Origin: Leptodontidium sp. MPI-SDFR-AT-0119
Lineage: Eukaryota; Ascomycota; Leotiomycetes; Helotiales; Leptodontidiaceae
Direction: 5' to 3'
DNA length: 64,000 nt
NCBI GenBank assembly: GCA_020726505.1
Contig: JAHLEZ010000002.1
Location: 4,216,001-4,280,000, forward strand
A program made the position numbers and the translations under genes. Shown in pieces: positions 46,494 through 58,180 of the stretch; within the stretch, counting starts at the first letter, position 1; every line of letters starts with the position of its first letter. Under the pieces are notes generated by a model. That model was not told the DNA's origin and did no database searches. It was given only the letters and a program-made list of their open reading frames with translations.

Positions 46494-48126
46494 ATGGCCA
46501 CGACTCTCTCCAATTCCTTCTCAGCAGGAGAGAATGCCGCTGCAATTATCATACCATCCAAGCCAAACCCTCTCGTCATATCTTACAAGCAACTTTCAGC
46601 AGAGATCCTCTCCTTCCAGAAGAAGCTCGCAAAGCTAGGAGTCACTCCACAAGCCGCCGTTTCGATAGCACTCCCAAACACCTACGAATTCATTGTTGCG
46701 TTCCTAGCCAGCGCGTGGCAGAGAGGTATTGCAGCTCCTCTCAACTCAGCATACAAGCAGGAGGAATTCGAATTCTACATTGACGATTTGAAGTCTGCTG
46801 TAGCACTTGTGCCAAAGGGCTCTTACGCCAAAGATGGACCCGCCGTTAGAGCTGCAAGGAAATACAGCGCTGCTATTGCGGAATGCTATTGGAATGGACA
46901 GGAAGTAGTGTTGGATGTCAAGGATGAAGGGAAGCTCAAGGGAAAGGGAAATCAGAAGATTGAGACAGCCCAGCCAGACGATATTGCTCTAGTCCTCCAT
47001 ACCAGTGGTACAACAGGTCGTCCAAAGGCTGTGCCATTGACACACAAGAACCTTACTCGGACGATGAAGAACATCAAAGCAACCTACGACCTCACACCCG
47101 CTGACAGAACTATGCTCGTCATGCCACTCTTTCACGTTCACGGCCTCTTAGCAGGCTTCCTCGCTCCCCTCTACAGTGGAGGCTCAGTGATTGTACCGCC
47201 CAAATTCTCCGCCTCGGAGTTCTGGGACGACTTCATCACCCACGGCGCCAATTGGTATACAGCCGTCCCGACAATCCACCAGATCCTCCTCAAGAGCCCC
47301 CCTCCACACACCAAGCCAAAGATCCGCTTCATCCGCTCCTGCTCCTCTCCTCTCTCCCCAACCGTCTTCCACCAGCTAGAAGCAGCCTACAACGCCCCAG
47401 TTCTAGAAGCATACGCCATGACCGAAGCCGCCCACCAAATGACCTCCAACCCACTCCCACCCGGAAAACGCCAGCCAGGAAGCGTAGGCATTGGCCAAGG
47501 CGTCGAGATCCGCATCATCGACCAAGCAGGCAAGGAAGTTCCCCAGGGCTCCGAAGCAGAGATATGCATCCGCGGCGAGAACGTCACGAAAGGCTACCTC
47601 AACAACCCCGAGGCCAACAAGTCCTCTTTCACAGCCGATGGTTTCTTTCGCACTGGTGATCAGGGCAAGCTGGATAAGGATGGGTATGTGATTATCACGG
47701 GCAGGATTAAGGAGTTGATCAACAAAGGAGGCGAGAAAATCTCGCCTATCGAGTTGGATAACGTGCTCGCTAGACATCCGAAGGTAGGTGAGGCTGTCAG
47801 CTTTGCCATTCCGGATGAGATGTATGGGCAGGAGGTTGCAGTTGCTATTGTACCGAAGAGCGGGGAGAAAATCGATGCCGAGGAGTTGAAGAAGTGGGTT
47901 GCTGAGAAGTTGGCTAAGTTTAAGGTGCCGAAGAAGGTTTGCCTCCCCCTCCCTTTCTCTACAGCCTTCCAGATTACCCATGGGTTGGTTCTCTTTGCAT
48001 TATAGCTAACTGAATAAATAGGTATACTTCACAGACAACATGCCTAAGACAGCAACGGGCAAAGTGCAGCGCCGCATCGTGGCCGAGATCATGATGAAGC
48101 AAGACGTGCCAAAGGCGAAGTTGTAA
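46494..48126 (+). CDS. PCS60: Peroxisomal AMP-forming CoA ligase (Pcs60/Fat2, oxalyl-CoA synthetase type)
   Basis: Exons are 46494-47936 and 48022-48126, giving 515 aa; the intron is GTTTGC to AATAG. It belongs to the ANL adenylating superfamily. Motifs: LHTSGTTGRPKAVPLTH (P-loop), YAMTEAAHQM (A5), GFFRTGDQG (A7), GRIKELINKGGEKISP (A8) and the catalytic Lys in PKTATGKVQRR (A10). It ends AKL, a type 1 peroxisome targeting signal. Yeast Pcs60 activates oxalate to oxalyl-CoA in peroxisomes; the substrate here is inferred by similarity. The A10 lysine and the targeting signal both lie in the 35-codon last exon. Confidence 0.92.
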
Positions 48127-49850
48127 TGCCTCGCACCAAGTTTGCGGACTTTCTTTACATGAGGAGTGAGTCGGTACGAGAATTAAGATGTACAGAGTGG
48201 GCACGCTAGATCGGAACAGAAAGACACCAATAAAGGGGAAATTCTAAGGTTAGATAGATAGATGAGTAGATGGATGGGCACATAGAAATTCAGGTAGAGA
48301 GAGGGATAGACGGATAGATAGAGAAATAAGACTATGAGCGAGGACATAGACGAAAGAAATGTAAAGATGTACAGATATTAACACTGCTTACTTTTCCATC
48401 AGTCAATGTGAAACTTGGACTTCCTCACTTTGATGTCCTTTCAATCTTGCACTGTGCCATGGTGCACATCAGTAGGTAGTAAGTATATTTATTGACAGAC
48501 AGAGAGTTAGTTACCGGGTTACTGTAATCCCTACAGATACAACGACGGAATCACTTGTCTTCAAGCCTTCTACTCTATAAAGAAGAAAAAAATCTTGATG
48601 TGTCTACCTAGCACAAAAAGCCAACTTCAAAGAGGATAGAGTCCCGGAATACGATTTGAGTTCGATCTTAGGATACATATTTCTTCCAGCCATTCGCGAT
48701 ATTGTCAACAGAAGAAGAAGAAAAATCCGATCTCAAGATACCATCTTAGAGATCCACCACTTCGACCTCCGATCGTGCCCACCAGCCAACATTCATCTTC
48801 AGCCGCACCCATCAAGTCTCAGCCTCAGCCTCATTCCCGTTACACGACACCTCACGTCCATCCATGCCTCCCACCTCGCTAGCAACCTACTCACCCAAGT
48901 AATCCCAGCTGAACAGCGTCAACATCGCACAACACACAAGCCACACACTCCCCCCCGTTCCTCCCACCCCCTCCCACCCACGCACAGCCACCACCTACGT
49001 CCTCCCCCTCTTCAAGTCCCATTCCGAGCCGAAGGCAAAGATAAAGCTGAAACAGCCTATCGTCAACCTCACACATCAACAACCGAGTCGAAACGAAACG
49101 AAAGCGAATTGACTTTTCTTGTTTCGTGCGAGGGAATGTGCTTGCTTCCTTCCTTACTCGAGGCAAGTTTGGTAATAGCCCATCTGGCTCGGTCCAGACG
49201 GAGGGTGCAGGCAGGCAGGCAGGCAGGCATGAGGTCTTGCAGATGGTTTTGACAGGTCAGGATGGGCCATCATAAACTCAGGTACGAGATGAAACTTCGC
49301 AAGTCTCGACAATTTGTGCGAACGAGAAGAAAATGTAATAGGTGTTGAATCGGGTCACGTATTTCTAGCATCATCACATCACGAAACGGTAGAAAATACA
49401 AAAGCCACAATGACAGAGCATTAAAGAAGTCCAGAGACAATGTACAAGGTGTATGGAATTTCAATGTCCTAATGTCCTGTCCTCCACTCTATTCCCGCAG
49501 CATTCAGCAACACCAGGCATTCCAATCCATCCTTCACACCAACCAATCACCACACTGTTCGTCCGCGAAAAATGCACACAATCAATTATGCGGAACTACC
49601 AGTAGGGAGGTCGTAAACACATGAGAATTTATGCAAAGGCAGAGCCAACAGACCGCATCCCCTCCATTTCCCCGAACGCACGCATCCCCAGGCCAGAATG
49701 TTCCTAATGAAGGTCGAACAAAACGCTCCATGATTGATGACTTGCTTCGTTTTGCTGATGAGTTGTAATGAAAAAAAAAGAGACAATGAGAACGTGGCAG
49801 ATTAGGTCTAAGGTAAGGCAAACTCAAGAAAACGCCGACGTCCCAATGCT
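48127..49850. other. Intergenic with GATA-type and AGGC simple repeats
   Basis: The 3' flank of PCS60 has imperfect GATA/GATG repeats at about 48247-48330. An (AGGC)n run is at about 49208-49229. The 48656-49252 plus frame starts with TTG and is His/Ser/Pro low complexity. No gene was recognised. Confidence 0.5.
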
Positions 49851-51268
49851 TTACAAGATCATCTGCAACAGTCCACCGAAGAGGGAGAAACCAAGAGCGG
49901 CCTCGCTGAAGCCGAAGTTGGTAGCATCACTCTTCTTTGATGTGGAGGAAGCGCTACTGGAGCTACTAGTGGTGGAAGACGATCCGTCCAAGGTCTCGGT
50001 GGTAGCGGTGGCACTCTTGCAGATGAATTTACCCTGGATGATGCTGCCCTTTCCGCCAGATTGAGCCTCGAATCCGGAGCAGGTGATGGCCTGTTGAGAT
50101 TGGACATTGAAGCCACCCTTGACATCCTCAAGCTTTGGCAACTCAGGGCTATATAAATGTTAGTTTCTGTTCCAGGCGAAAGATTCAAAAACACTCACGT
50201 AGTGAAGTTTCCAGAGAAATCAATGGCACCTCCAACAGATGTCAAGGATGCGAAGCTGATGGCGTCGAGAGCAGTGTTGTTGGCAATCTGGTCTGCTCCT
50301 CCAACGCTTCTCAAGGCAGGGAATGTAATGTTGGCAAGCTTGCCGTTGGCGACAATGGCCAAACTTCCGACACCGGTTGCGAAGCTTCCAACGGAGGTCA
50401 AGTTTGGTGCGGCAATGCTGTCCATGTAGTTACCGTAGAATCCGAGGGATCCGTTCACAGTTGCCAAAGAAGGAATCTTGACGCTAGAGACATTTCTGAA
50501 GGTCATGTTGGCAGCCCAGATCAAGTTGGGGAAGGTGACAGCCAACAGGTTGCCATTGGCGTTGATGTTAACAGCATTGGTGATGTTGGCAATCTGGGTG
50601 TCGAATGCCTTCAAGTTGTTGTTGTTGTCAATCTGCAGGGTACTAACAGTGTTCAAGTTAATACCGCTGAGAGTGGTCAAGAAAGTGTTGCTGATAGTGA
50701 CACTGTCGGCCTTTGAGAGCGGTCCACTGAAAGCCAGGGATGGGAGAGCGGGGAGGGCTTCCCAGTAGATGGTCTTAACGGAAGTCAAGGCATCGAACTG
50801 GAGGGTTGAGAGGAAAGTCAAGTTGAAAAGTCTGAACTCTCCACCGATCGAGCTGATACTTGTGCTTGACAAGCTGACCAGTCCGCCGGCGCTCTGCGAG
50901 GTCAAGTTTCCTTTGACCTGTTGTGGTCCATTGATAGCAATAGTGCCACTGGCGGTGCTGCCAATGATGATGCTTCCAGAGACGGTCGAGCAGTCAGCGA
51001 GCAAACTAGCATCAGCTTGGGAGTTTACGGTGACTGTTGGCTGAGAGCAGATGGTGGCAGTCTGGGCTGGAAGGATGATATGTCAGCATAATGCACCAAG
51101 TTGTTTCTCAATCGCAAATCTTTCCTCTCTCCCTCTCTATCAGGCATCTATCGGAGATGCATTGACGGTCCGCGAGGTCGGGAGGGTTGGTTGTGGATGG
51201 ATATTCGACTTACCAGCAGCGATGCTGAAGACGGCCATGGCCGGAAGGAGAAGCTTTTGGGCGAACAT
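49851..51268 (-). CDS. ECM33: Ecm33-like GPI-anchored cell wall protein
   Basis: Exons (minus) are 51214-51268, 50199-51066 and 49851-50148, giving 406 aa. The signal peptide is MFAQKLLLPAMAVFSIAA with cleavage before QTATIC. The body is a Receptor-L/leucine-rich-like solenoid (GGEFRLFNLTFLSTLQFDAL; NANGNLLAVTFPNLIWAANM) with many N-glycosylation sequons and the closing block LPKLEDVKGGFNVQSQQAIT followed by CSGF. A Ser/Thr-rich stalk leads to a hydrophobic C-tail (FSEAALGFSLFGGLLQMIL), the GPI attachment signal. Ecm33 proteins are needed for wall integrity and normal hyphal growth. The long leader contains GGGAA repeats on the opposite strand. Confidence 0.92.
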
Positions 51269-51587
51269 TGTGATGGTACTATGCTTTTACAGTAACTTTC
51301 TCAATGTCAGCGCAGCTCAATTGTACGATCTGATGCCCGCAGAGTCCAGCGATGATAGAATTGTGAGGTTGTTGTTGCTGTGGTGGTGGTGGTGATTCGA
51401 AGAATGGATGAAAAAGCCGCGAATTGCTCTCGCGGGTAGTTGTGGAGGAGAAGCGGATGTTGTGGACGTTTGTTTCTTCGATGGGACGAGTTCGAGTTTG
51501 CTGAGATGGTAGGCAAGTAGTTGCTTCTGCTTCTGCTGTTGCTGTTGCTTTGCGGTGGTGGGTGGTATGGTGATGGTGGACCTGAGA

Positions 51588-51617
51588 GGGAAGGGAAGGG
51601 AAGGGAAGGGAAGGGAC
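51588..51617 (+). repeat. GGGAA tandem array with G-quadruplex potential
   Basis: Six consecutive GGGAA units, followed by GGGACGGG, so eight G-triplet tracts are separated by two bases. This fits the classic G3-loop pattern. It lies about 320 bp upstream of the ECM33 ATG, on the template strand for ECM33. Confidence 0.85.
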
Positions 51618-53794
51618 GGGCAGATAAAACACGTAACGTACGTACCTTCTGGGGGTTGGCTCGTGTTTGTTGACTGAAGCAGAACCGAAGAAAAGTCGAC
51701 GGTTAGGATCTTCTCTTGATGGGATTGACACGGAACGTTTGAATTAATAGACCTTAACGAGAGTGGTGAAGAGGAAGAAGAACACTGGCTGGCGAGACGT
51801 CCAAACTTGACGAAGAAGTTTCAAGGAGGAGAAGAAGTGGCTTGGTGGTGGAAGAACAGAAGACGAGTGAGCGAGCGAGTGAGCACTGCGGCGACGGGAG
51901 AGACCAAGTGCGTGCAGCCAGCGCGGAAGTTACAGTGCAGTAGCTCTCAAGGTCAACAGCAAGGGTGGGTGGAGCCAGAGTGGAGCCCGAATGGAGCTAG
52001 TTTAAGGGGAAAGGTGGGCCAACCACCCCGAACGGCCTCCCATGATTGGCCCGGGCTCGGAATATCACTGGCGGGGAGCCGGCGGGCTAGACCCAAAGCA
52101 TCAGCCAGCAGGGTTTTCCAAGATTCGTTCCAGCAAAAACTGGAGACGGCCGAGATGAGCTCGAAGTGAGTGACTTCCTATCAGGAAGGAAGGTGCAGTA
52201 CAGTAGCAATGAGACATTGACAAACAGGACAAACAGCATTGCTATCACTTCGAAGAAATTGCATCGTTCACCGATCGCCATATCATCATTTGCCTGCAGA
52301 GCACGCAGTACTGTACTGTACCAGCCTACTCCCTTCCCTTCTTATCAGTTTTCCAGCCATTTCTGTAGAAGCATTTGTGGCCGGCCAGCTACAGAAAGGT
52401 TGAGTGAAAAGAGGTGAGGTGAGGTGAGGTGAAGCAGGGCAGGTCGTGCTGGTGCCCCAACCACAACCACACCCCACCACCACCACCACCACCACCACCA
52501 CCAGTGAAATCATGAAATGCTTCCCTGTCCTCAGCATCCCGCACTGCAACTGCAGTCACTGTCCTATCCAGCCAGTCCGTTGCTGGCTTCATCAAGCAAA
52601 GCCAGACGCGAGCTGCTGCGCGAACCAACTCCCCCAACCGGGGGCAAGATAATGAAACCAGCCTATCTCTACGGCTAAAAGAAGCCTGCATCTATTATTT
52701 GCCCGTTCTGGCTGCCACCCTTGGCTGTTGCGGGCGGCGACTTCTCAACTTCTCACCCACAAGACAGAACAGGAGGCAACACAAGCCAGCTGGTAAAAGT
52801 CCTCAAGAGACACGAGTTGCTCCAATCGTGCTTCAGCGCCGGTATCTTTGCTACAGCTCAGGGCCCTGCATTCGACGCCCTCAAGACTCAAAGCCAGCGG
52901 CGGTTCAAGCTGAGAACCCCGCCCAAGCCCCGATATCTGGACAAAGGCAACCTGCGATTCGACCAAGACTTCCCATACGGATTTTGTCCAGCCAAAATAG
53001 CTGCTGCCATGCATGCGCAATCTTGCTGGCTTTCCTGCTCTGGGTCCACGTCCGACTTGGGCTGCATCAAGACAAGCGCCATCTGCTGTGGCGTGGAAGT
53101 TGTGGAAACACTGGAAGCCTGTCCCCAGCACTAATCAACGCTCCCGCAATTCTAGGGTCTCCTATTGGCAAATTCCAACCTCTTTGCTTTTGACTTTTTC
53201 AACATTTCCAGCCTTGGACGACGACGACTTTCTGGCAGATGCATCCAGCCACAGGAAAACGCTTGCTGTCGCCACATCTTGCACGGCCTACGAACCTAGT
53301 GACGATACCGTTCAGGAAGCACATGCTGAACAGGAATTCCATTAGCAAAAATGCCACCCCCACCAAGAACTACACCATCGAATTCGCGTCTACGGAGTCC
53401 GGTCGAGTGCGTCTGGAAATAGATCCCATTTTGCCTCCCCAGTGTGCCCACTATTAACATCTAATCCAAAGGAGCTTGTTTCTCCTCGATTCCCAAAATA
53501 CTTCGGTCTCCATACAGAATTTCCGAAGCGAACAAGATAACGAAGTTCTCGAAATTTTATGGCATTATCTCGGTGGGTAAAGTGCCCGGTGTTGTGTCAA
53601 TATCGCGTCTCGAGCAGCCTTCTCCTGCAAATGCCGTGTTGGCCCCGGATTCATGATCCGACTCCCATTGTGCCACGTTTGACGCCATTTGGTTCCATTC
53701 AAATATTCTTGCAACACGAATTCAGAATACGTTGTCGATGACGATGCTCAGTGTCTGTGAGTGATCCTTTCCACATTTCAAGGATATTTTGACT

Positions 53795-53817
53795 CCCCCC
53801 CCCCCCCCCCCCCCCCC
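53795..53817 (+). repeat. Poly-C homopolymer, 23 bp
   Basis: An uninterrupted run of 23 cytosines between GACT and TGTCG. Such runs are uncommon in ascomycete DNA and hard to sequence, so the exact length is unreliable. Confidence 0.85.
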
Positions 53818-54203
53818 TGTCGCTCGCTTCTGCAGTGGACATTACTCAATCTCAAATCCTGGCCCTGGTCCAGCCACTATTTACCAAGATTATTCCGGCC
53901 AGGGTGAAGATCTCGAATAAATGCTTGGTGTCGAAATGTGGTCTGGATCGCGAAATGTAAAAGATCTGGGACATGTGCTAGTAGAATTTGGAGAACGTCA
54001 TGCATCCACTGCCAGTGGCAACTTTCCCTTCATCTTTTGCATGGTATTATCATCCTGCACGCTGACATTTGTCTTTCAACGCCAGCATATTTGCTGGTAT
54101 CGGTGCCTGGATGCCGGAGATTGTCTTGTCGACAATTTCAAATGGGGTGGCACTTGTTGGCGGCTAGTTTCTCTGCGTATCTTCTCTGACCAAGTCCACT
54201 GCA

Positions 54204-55250
54204 TCATTTGTTGCAACCCTTTTGATTTCTTTGACACCACTCTTTTGCTGCATCGAGTACTCGTTTCCCATCGGGATGAGCAACTGAAATGGATTCGATG
54301 GCCTGGAAGAAGTCGATTCTAGCCTTCTTGGTTGCCATTTCTGAAGCAACGACGGTCCTGAGGAATACCCAGACAGACTCGTGAGTCCACTTGAAGGAGA
54401 CAGCAAGCCGGAGAACATCTGCACAAGCAGATGAGCAGACTTCAGTCCTCGCAGAGGCGCTTGGAGCTCCAAGTTTGAAGAGGCAGAACAGTAGAAAGGA
54501 GAAGCCAGAAGTGTCACTTGGGTTTCTGAGGCACCAATTCTTGACAACAGAGATCATTTGGGAGTGATCAGACAAAGTCTTTGAGCCATGTTCTGGGTGA
54601 AGAGGCGAGTTGTCGAAGACTTGAACAAGCCACCGCATATGAGACCAAGCGTAATAATTTCGAGGATGTCTCTCAGCAGCCACCAACACCACCAACTTGA
54701 GATCCTGCAGAGCATCGTGCTCAATCTTCAGATCCTTAAGCCTCTCAAGAATCCATCGACGGTGACCCCAAAGGGTGGGTGACTTCGTATGACGATGAAG
54801 TCGTGAAGTCAAGTACCCATCCACAAACCACAGCTCTTTCCTCAGAAGCACCTCGAGCTCACGTCCAGGACCACTCTCATATTTCCGAATGAGTCTCTTC
54901 CGTGTATTGGCCGCAGTGAGATGTTCCGGGTCCAGCAAAAGAATAACAGCAGTAGCATCAAGTAACTCCTTCTCCTTCGAATCGTACTCAGCACACTCTC
55001 TCATGTACTTGAAGAAGATCTCTCTCGCCACCATAAACGCCTGCACTAATTTAACTTTCGTAACAGCGATGTTGTTCCCTTCTATGAGAACACTGCAACC
55101 CGTAGGGATCGCGTGGCTTTTGGGTAGAAATTCAATCTCTAGTAGTTCCGAGGTGGAGGTGGATAGGGCCAATGCGATGTCATTGTAAACTGTTTGGAGG
55201 CTGGCTTTTTGAAGTGAGATGACTGTTTCTGGATCAAGAGCTCTCGACAT
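54204..55250 (-). CDS. PTAR1-like protein prenyltransferase alpha-subunit repeat protein
   Basis: An intronless gene of 348 aa starting at the ATG at 55250 (MSRALDPETVISLQKASL). Prenyltransferase-alpha type helical repeats are seen: PTLWGHRRWILERLKDLKIE, then RNYYAWSHMRWLVQVFDNSP, then FSFLLFCLFKLGAP and HESVWVFLRTVVASEM. The divergence from true farnesyl/geranylgeranyl transferase alpha subunits and the N-terminal block LEIEFLPKSHAIPTG fit the PTAR1/Ecm9-like group. PTAR1 in animals is part of geranylgeranyltransferase III (with RabGGTB), which prenylates Ykt6. The same role here is an inference. Divergent from GET1. Confidence 0.78.
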   Translation of the reverse strand: MSRALDPETVISLQKASLQTVYNDIALALSTSTSELLEIEFLPKSHAIPTGCSVLIEGNNIAVTKVKLVQAFMVAREIFFKYMRECAEYDSKEKELLDATAVILLLDPEHLTAANTRKRLIRKYESGPGRELEVLLRKELWFVDGYLTSRLHRHTKSPTLWGHRRWILERLKDLKIEHDALQDLKLVVLVAAERHPRNYYAWSHMRWLVQVFDNSPLHPEHGSKTLSDHSQMISVVKNWCLRNPSDTSGFSFLLFCLFKLGAPSASARTEVCSSACADVLRLAVSFKWTHESVWVFLRTVVASEMATKKARIDFFQAIESISVAHPDGKRVLDAAKEWCQRNQKGCNK

Positions 55251-55540
55251 TGTGAAGCATGAAATTATGTAGGATGTATAAAGGTTGTGAAGTAATGGAT
55301 GACTTGATACCAACTGAGGCGAGGTTGCACTGTGAGGGCTTGGGGCTTCGGAGCCTTGTGCTAGCCTCGCGGGCCGTGCCACAACTTTGAACACGATTTT
55401 GACAAGTGAGGCTTCAAAAAGCACCGCCTTCTGCTTAGAACATCCAGAGCAACCACATCCACACAGAACAACGTACGGACCCGTCCCCGGACACTCCATA
55501 TACACAAACTAACAGACCACCTCACAGCCCATCCGCCAAG

Positions 55541-56332
55541 ATGCCGTCTCTCATCCTCCTAGTCTTCATTCTCCAACTCGCCATCCATCTGGTGAACACC
55601 TTCGGAGCCGCGACAATAAACAGCCTGGTAAGCCCCCTCACACCTCACACACAGCACAATATTCGTAGAGTCCCTATCTAACAGCATCGATCTCCTAGCT
55701 ATGGAATCTCTTCAACCGCTTCCCGACCCCGACATCCAAGTCCGCAGCCGAGCAGAAAGAGCTCAAGGCGCAGTACTTCAAGATCAAGCAGGAGATGAAC
55801 GCAACCAGCAGCCAAGACGAGTTCGCGAAATGGGCAAAGTTACGCAGGCAGCACGATAAAGTCGTCGAGCAGTTAGAGAAGAGCAGTACATCTCCCCTCC
55901 TTCTCTCGCCATCTATCTAAGTAAAGGGCCTCCCACTGACGTTCGAAAACCACGCAAACAGAATCCTCTACCGACACGACGAAATCCCAATTTGACAGCG
56001 CCGTCTCGACACTCCGCTGGCTTGGCACAAACGGTCTACGCATGTTCCTGCAGTTCTGGTACTCGAAGCAGGCCATGTTCTGGATCCCGAAGGGCTGGGT
56101 GCCGTACTACGCTGAGTGGCTGCTCTCGTTCCCGCGCGCGCCGCTGGGGAGTGTCAGTATCCAGGCGTGGGCGCTGGCTTGTGGAGCGGTGATTCTGCTG
56201 GTTAGTGATGCGCTTGTTGCGATCGTGGCTTTGGTGAAGGGTACTGGTGCTGGAGTTGGTGTCAAGACACCGAAGGAGGCTGTGAAGGTTCCGGGTGAGA
56301 AGGCGGGTGTGCCAGAGAAGAAGGAATTGTAG
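55541..56332 (+). CDS. GET1: GET1 (WRB), tail-anchored protein insertion receptor subunit
   Basis: Exons are 55541-55627, 55699-55885 and 55962-56332, giving 214 aa; introns GTAAGC-CCTAG and GTACAT-AACAG. An N-terminal membrane segment ([19 protein letters not shown]) is followed by a cytosolic coiled coil ([40 protein letters not shown]). Two C-terminal membrane segments follow ([40 protein letters not shown]). This is the Get1 layout. With Get2 it receives tail-anchored proteins from the Get3 ATPase at the ER. The tail is Lys/Pro-rich. Start context CCAAG-ATG is good. Confidence 0.93.
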
Positions 56333-57062
56333 ATTGTGCGCGAGAATGGTCATTATACGTTCAGGCGAGTGGTATATATCACATTCGGTATTCTACACGG
56401 ACCTGGACACAGACTTCGGGCATCGATATACTATTCTATGGAAGTCGCATACATAAATAGGTCTGGGGGAGACACACACTACGTATGCGATGCTATGTAT
56501 GTGGTCGGCGGAAGAAGGAATGTCTCTCATCAAAAAGACGCAAAAATCCCCATCGATTCTCCTGGAAGGAGAAGCTAAGATTCTGCAACACGAGTGAGAT
56601 GACTCTTGGCAGAGTACTTGGGGCTTGATCTGGGCATTCTTTTTGACTTTGAGGACCATGGAGAGAGAGTCTCCCAAAGCTTCGAAAGTGCCACTGCTGT
56701 GTGAGTGGGATTGGTTTTGGTGCGGAGGGGAGAAGGTGACTCGTCTCTGGGATTCAGAGGATGCGAAAGCTGTGAAGTAGTTGATTGAATGGCTATGTAC
56801 AAACCATTGCTGAGAGATGTTTCTACTTTGCGCTCGAATTGTGGGTGCAAAGCTTTGAAGAGTTGTGCCTTTTGAAGAAAGCTTCAAAGTTTTAGACCAG
56901 CTTTTTGATGCTTGAAGCTAGTGTGTTGCGCTAGCTCTATTTGAGGGCGGTGAAAGGCTTGGCAAAAATACTGCAATCTCACGATCAATGAGTTGCGACT
57001 GTGTCTTTTGAATCTCACATCTGTGTTTCTCGACTTTCCACAATCGCTTCCAGCCATTCATC
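56333..57062. other. Intergenic between GET1 and membrane protein gene
   Basis: 3' flank of GET1 and promoter of the next gene. A minus-strand frame at 56393-56887 begins with ATG but has no recognisable features and overlaps flanks. Nothing is called. Confidence 0.45.
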
Positions 57063-58180
57063 ATGGCTGTATCCTGGGGGACGTAAGTAAACATTTAAAC
57101 CCCTCTGAACTCCCACTAATTGTCTTTAGAATCAAGTCCCTCCTCCTCTTCTTTGGCCCCATCTTCCTTCCCAAAGGCATCGCGTACTATAGATCAATAC
57201 GCGCTTCCCCCTCCATCCATGGGATATCCATACGGCCAGTTCCCTCGCACGTCGTGCGTGCCCTCACAATCCTCTTCGTAGCATCCGCCATTTTCCTACT
57301 GAAAACCCTTCCTCTCTTCAACCCCGAGAACATCTTCACCCTCACACAATCGCGCATCCAAACCCCCACCGACGTCCTCTTCACCCGTCTCTCGGCCCTC
57401 CGCCCACAAGGCCTAACAGCCACCGATACCCTCCTGAGAAACCGTCTCAACAGTCTCGATTCCCGCCTCCTATTCTTCCAATACGGCCCAGACGTCCTAG
57501 CTGAATGCGCCTTCTGCAACGCCGACGACCCAAACACCTACCTCTACTACTCCCTCCCCGCCATCCTTACGCCTCACATCTTCAACCTCGTAATCCTCGC
57601 CCTCGTCACCTCCGGCCTCTTCATAGGCAAAGAATCCACCGTATGGCGCACAACCGCCACTGTAGGCGCTGCTTCCCTCGCTCTCCTTGAGATATACCTC
57701 GTGGCGTCCTACCACCCACAAGTCAATGCCCGCGCCCTCAGAGCAGAAGACCTCGATCTCTTCTTCTGGAAAATGAGAGTCTATCGCGGTGTTGGCCTCG
57801 CTGCTCTAGATGCTGTGCTGGGCTGGATGATCTACCTCTCCAGTACGAATCGCGCATTTGTCACTCCTCCCACGACACCAGAACGGATCGAGATCTCAAC
57901 TCGCATCTTAGACACAGCGAGAGCGAAACTCAACGCGACAGGTATTCTACGAAATACTATATTACGAGACGAGGACCTCAGGAGCAGGAATAGCGCGTAT
58001 TGGGTACATGAGGGACAGGTTATGGGCAGTGTTATGGAAGAAAGGGCTGTGGTTGAGGGGGTCAATAATGCGTTGGAGAATAGGATTGATATGGCTAGGA
58101 TCTCGGCGGATGCTGAGGGCTATGTAAAGGGTATTTTTGCGCCTATGCAAGGTGTTCCTGGGATGGATGGGGGGATATGA
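57063..58180 (+). CDS. Uncharacterised polytopic membrane protein
   Basis: Exon 1 is a 20-nt coding stub (57063-57082, MAVSWG plus part of Thr); exon 2 is 57130-58180; the product is 356 aa. The 47-bp intron is GTAAGT to TTTAG. About five hydrophobic segments are visible: IKSLLLFFGPIFLPKGIAYY, ALTILFVASAIFLLKTLPLF, HIFNLVILALVTSGLFIG, VGAASLALLEIYLVASY and GVGLAALDAVLGWMIYLSS. The ECAFC pair (residues about 165) sits in a loop. A C-terminal helical tail (ISTRILDTARAKLNATGILR) is likely soluble. The pattern matches a widespread filamentous-fungal family whose function I do not know. Confidence 0.7.

Larger units (their letters stand above)
51269..54203. other. Long intergenic region upstream of ECM33
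   Basis: 2.9 kb without a recognised gene. It has the GGGAA array (51588-51617), a (CCA)n microsatellite at about 52473-52502 and a 23-C homopolymer (53795-53817). Frames at 52699-53193, 52721-53134 and 53013-53345 start at TTG/non-ATG codons or lack features. Confidence 0.5.

Noticed and set aside
48656..49252. 198-aa plus-strand ORF
   Set aside because: TTG start; His/Pro/Ser low complexity; overlaps AGGC simple repeat.
52699..53345. Several overlapping ORFs in the ECM33-PTAR1 gap
   Set aside because: Mutually overlapping in three frames, mostly non-ATG starts, no domain; probably long leader or spacer.
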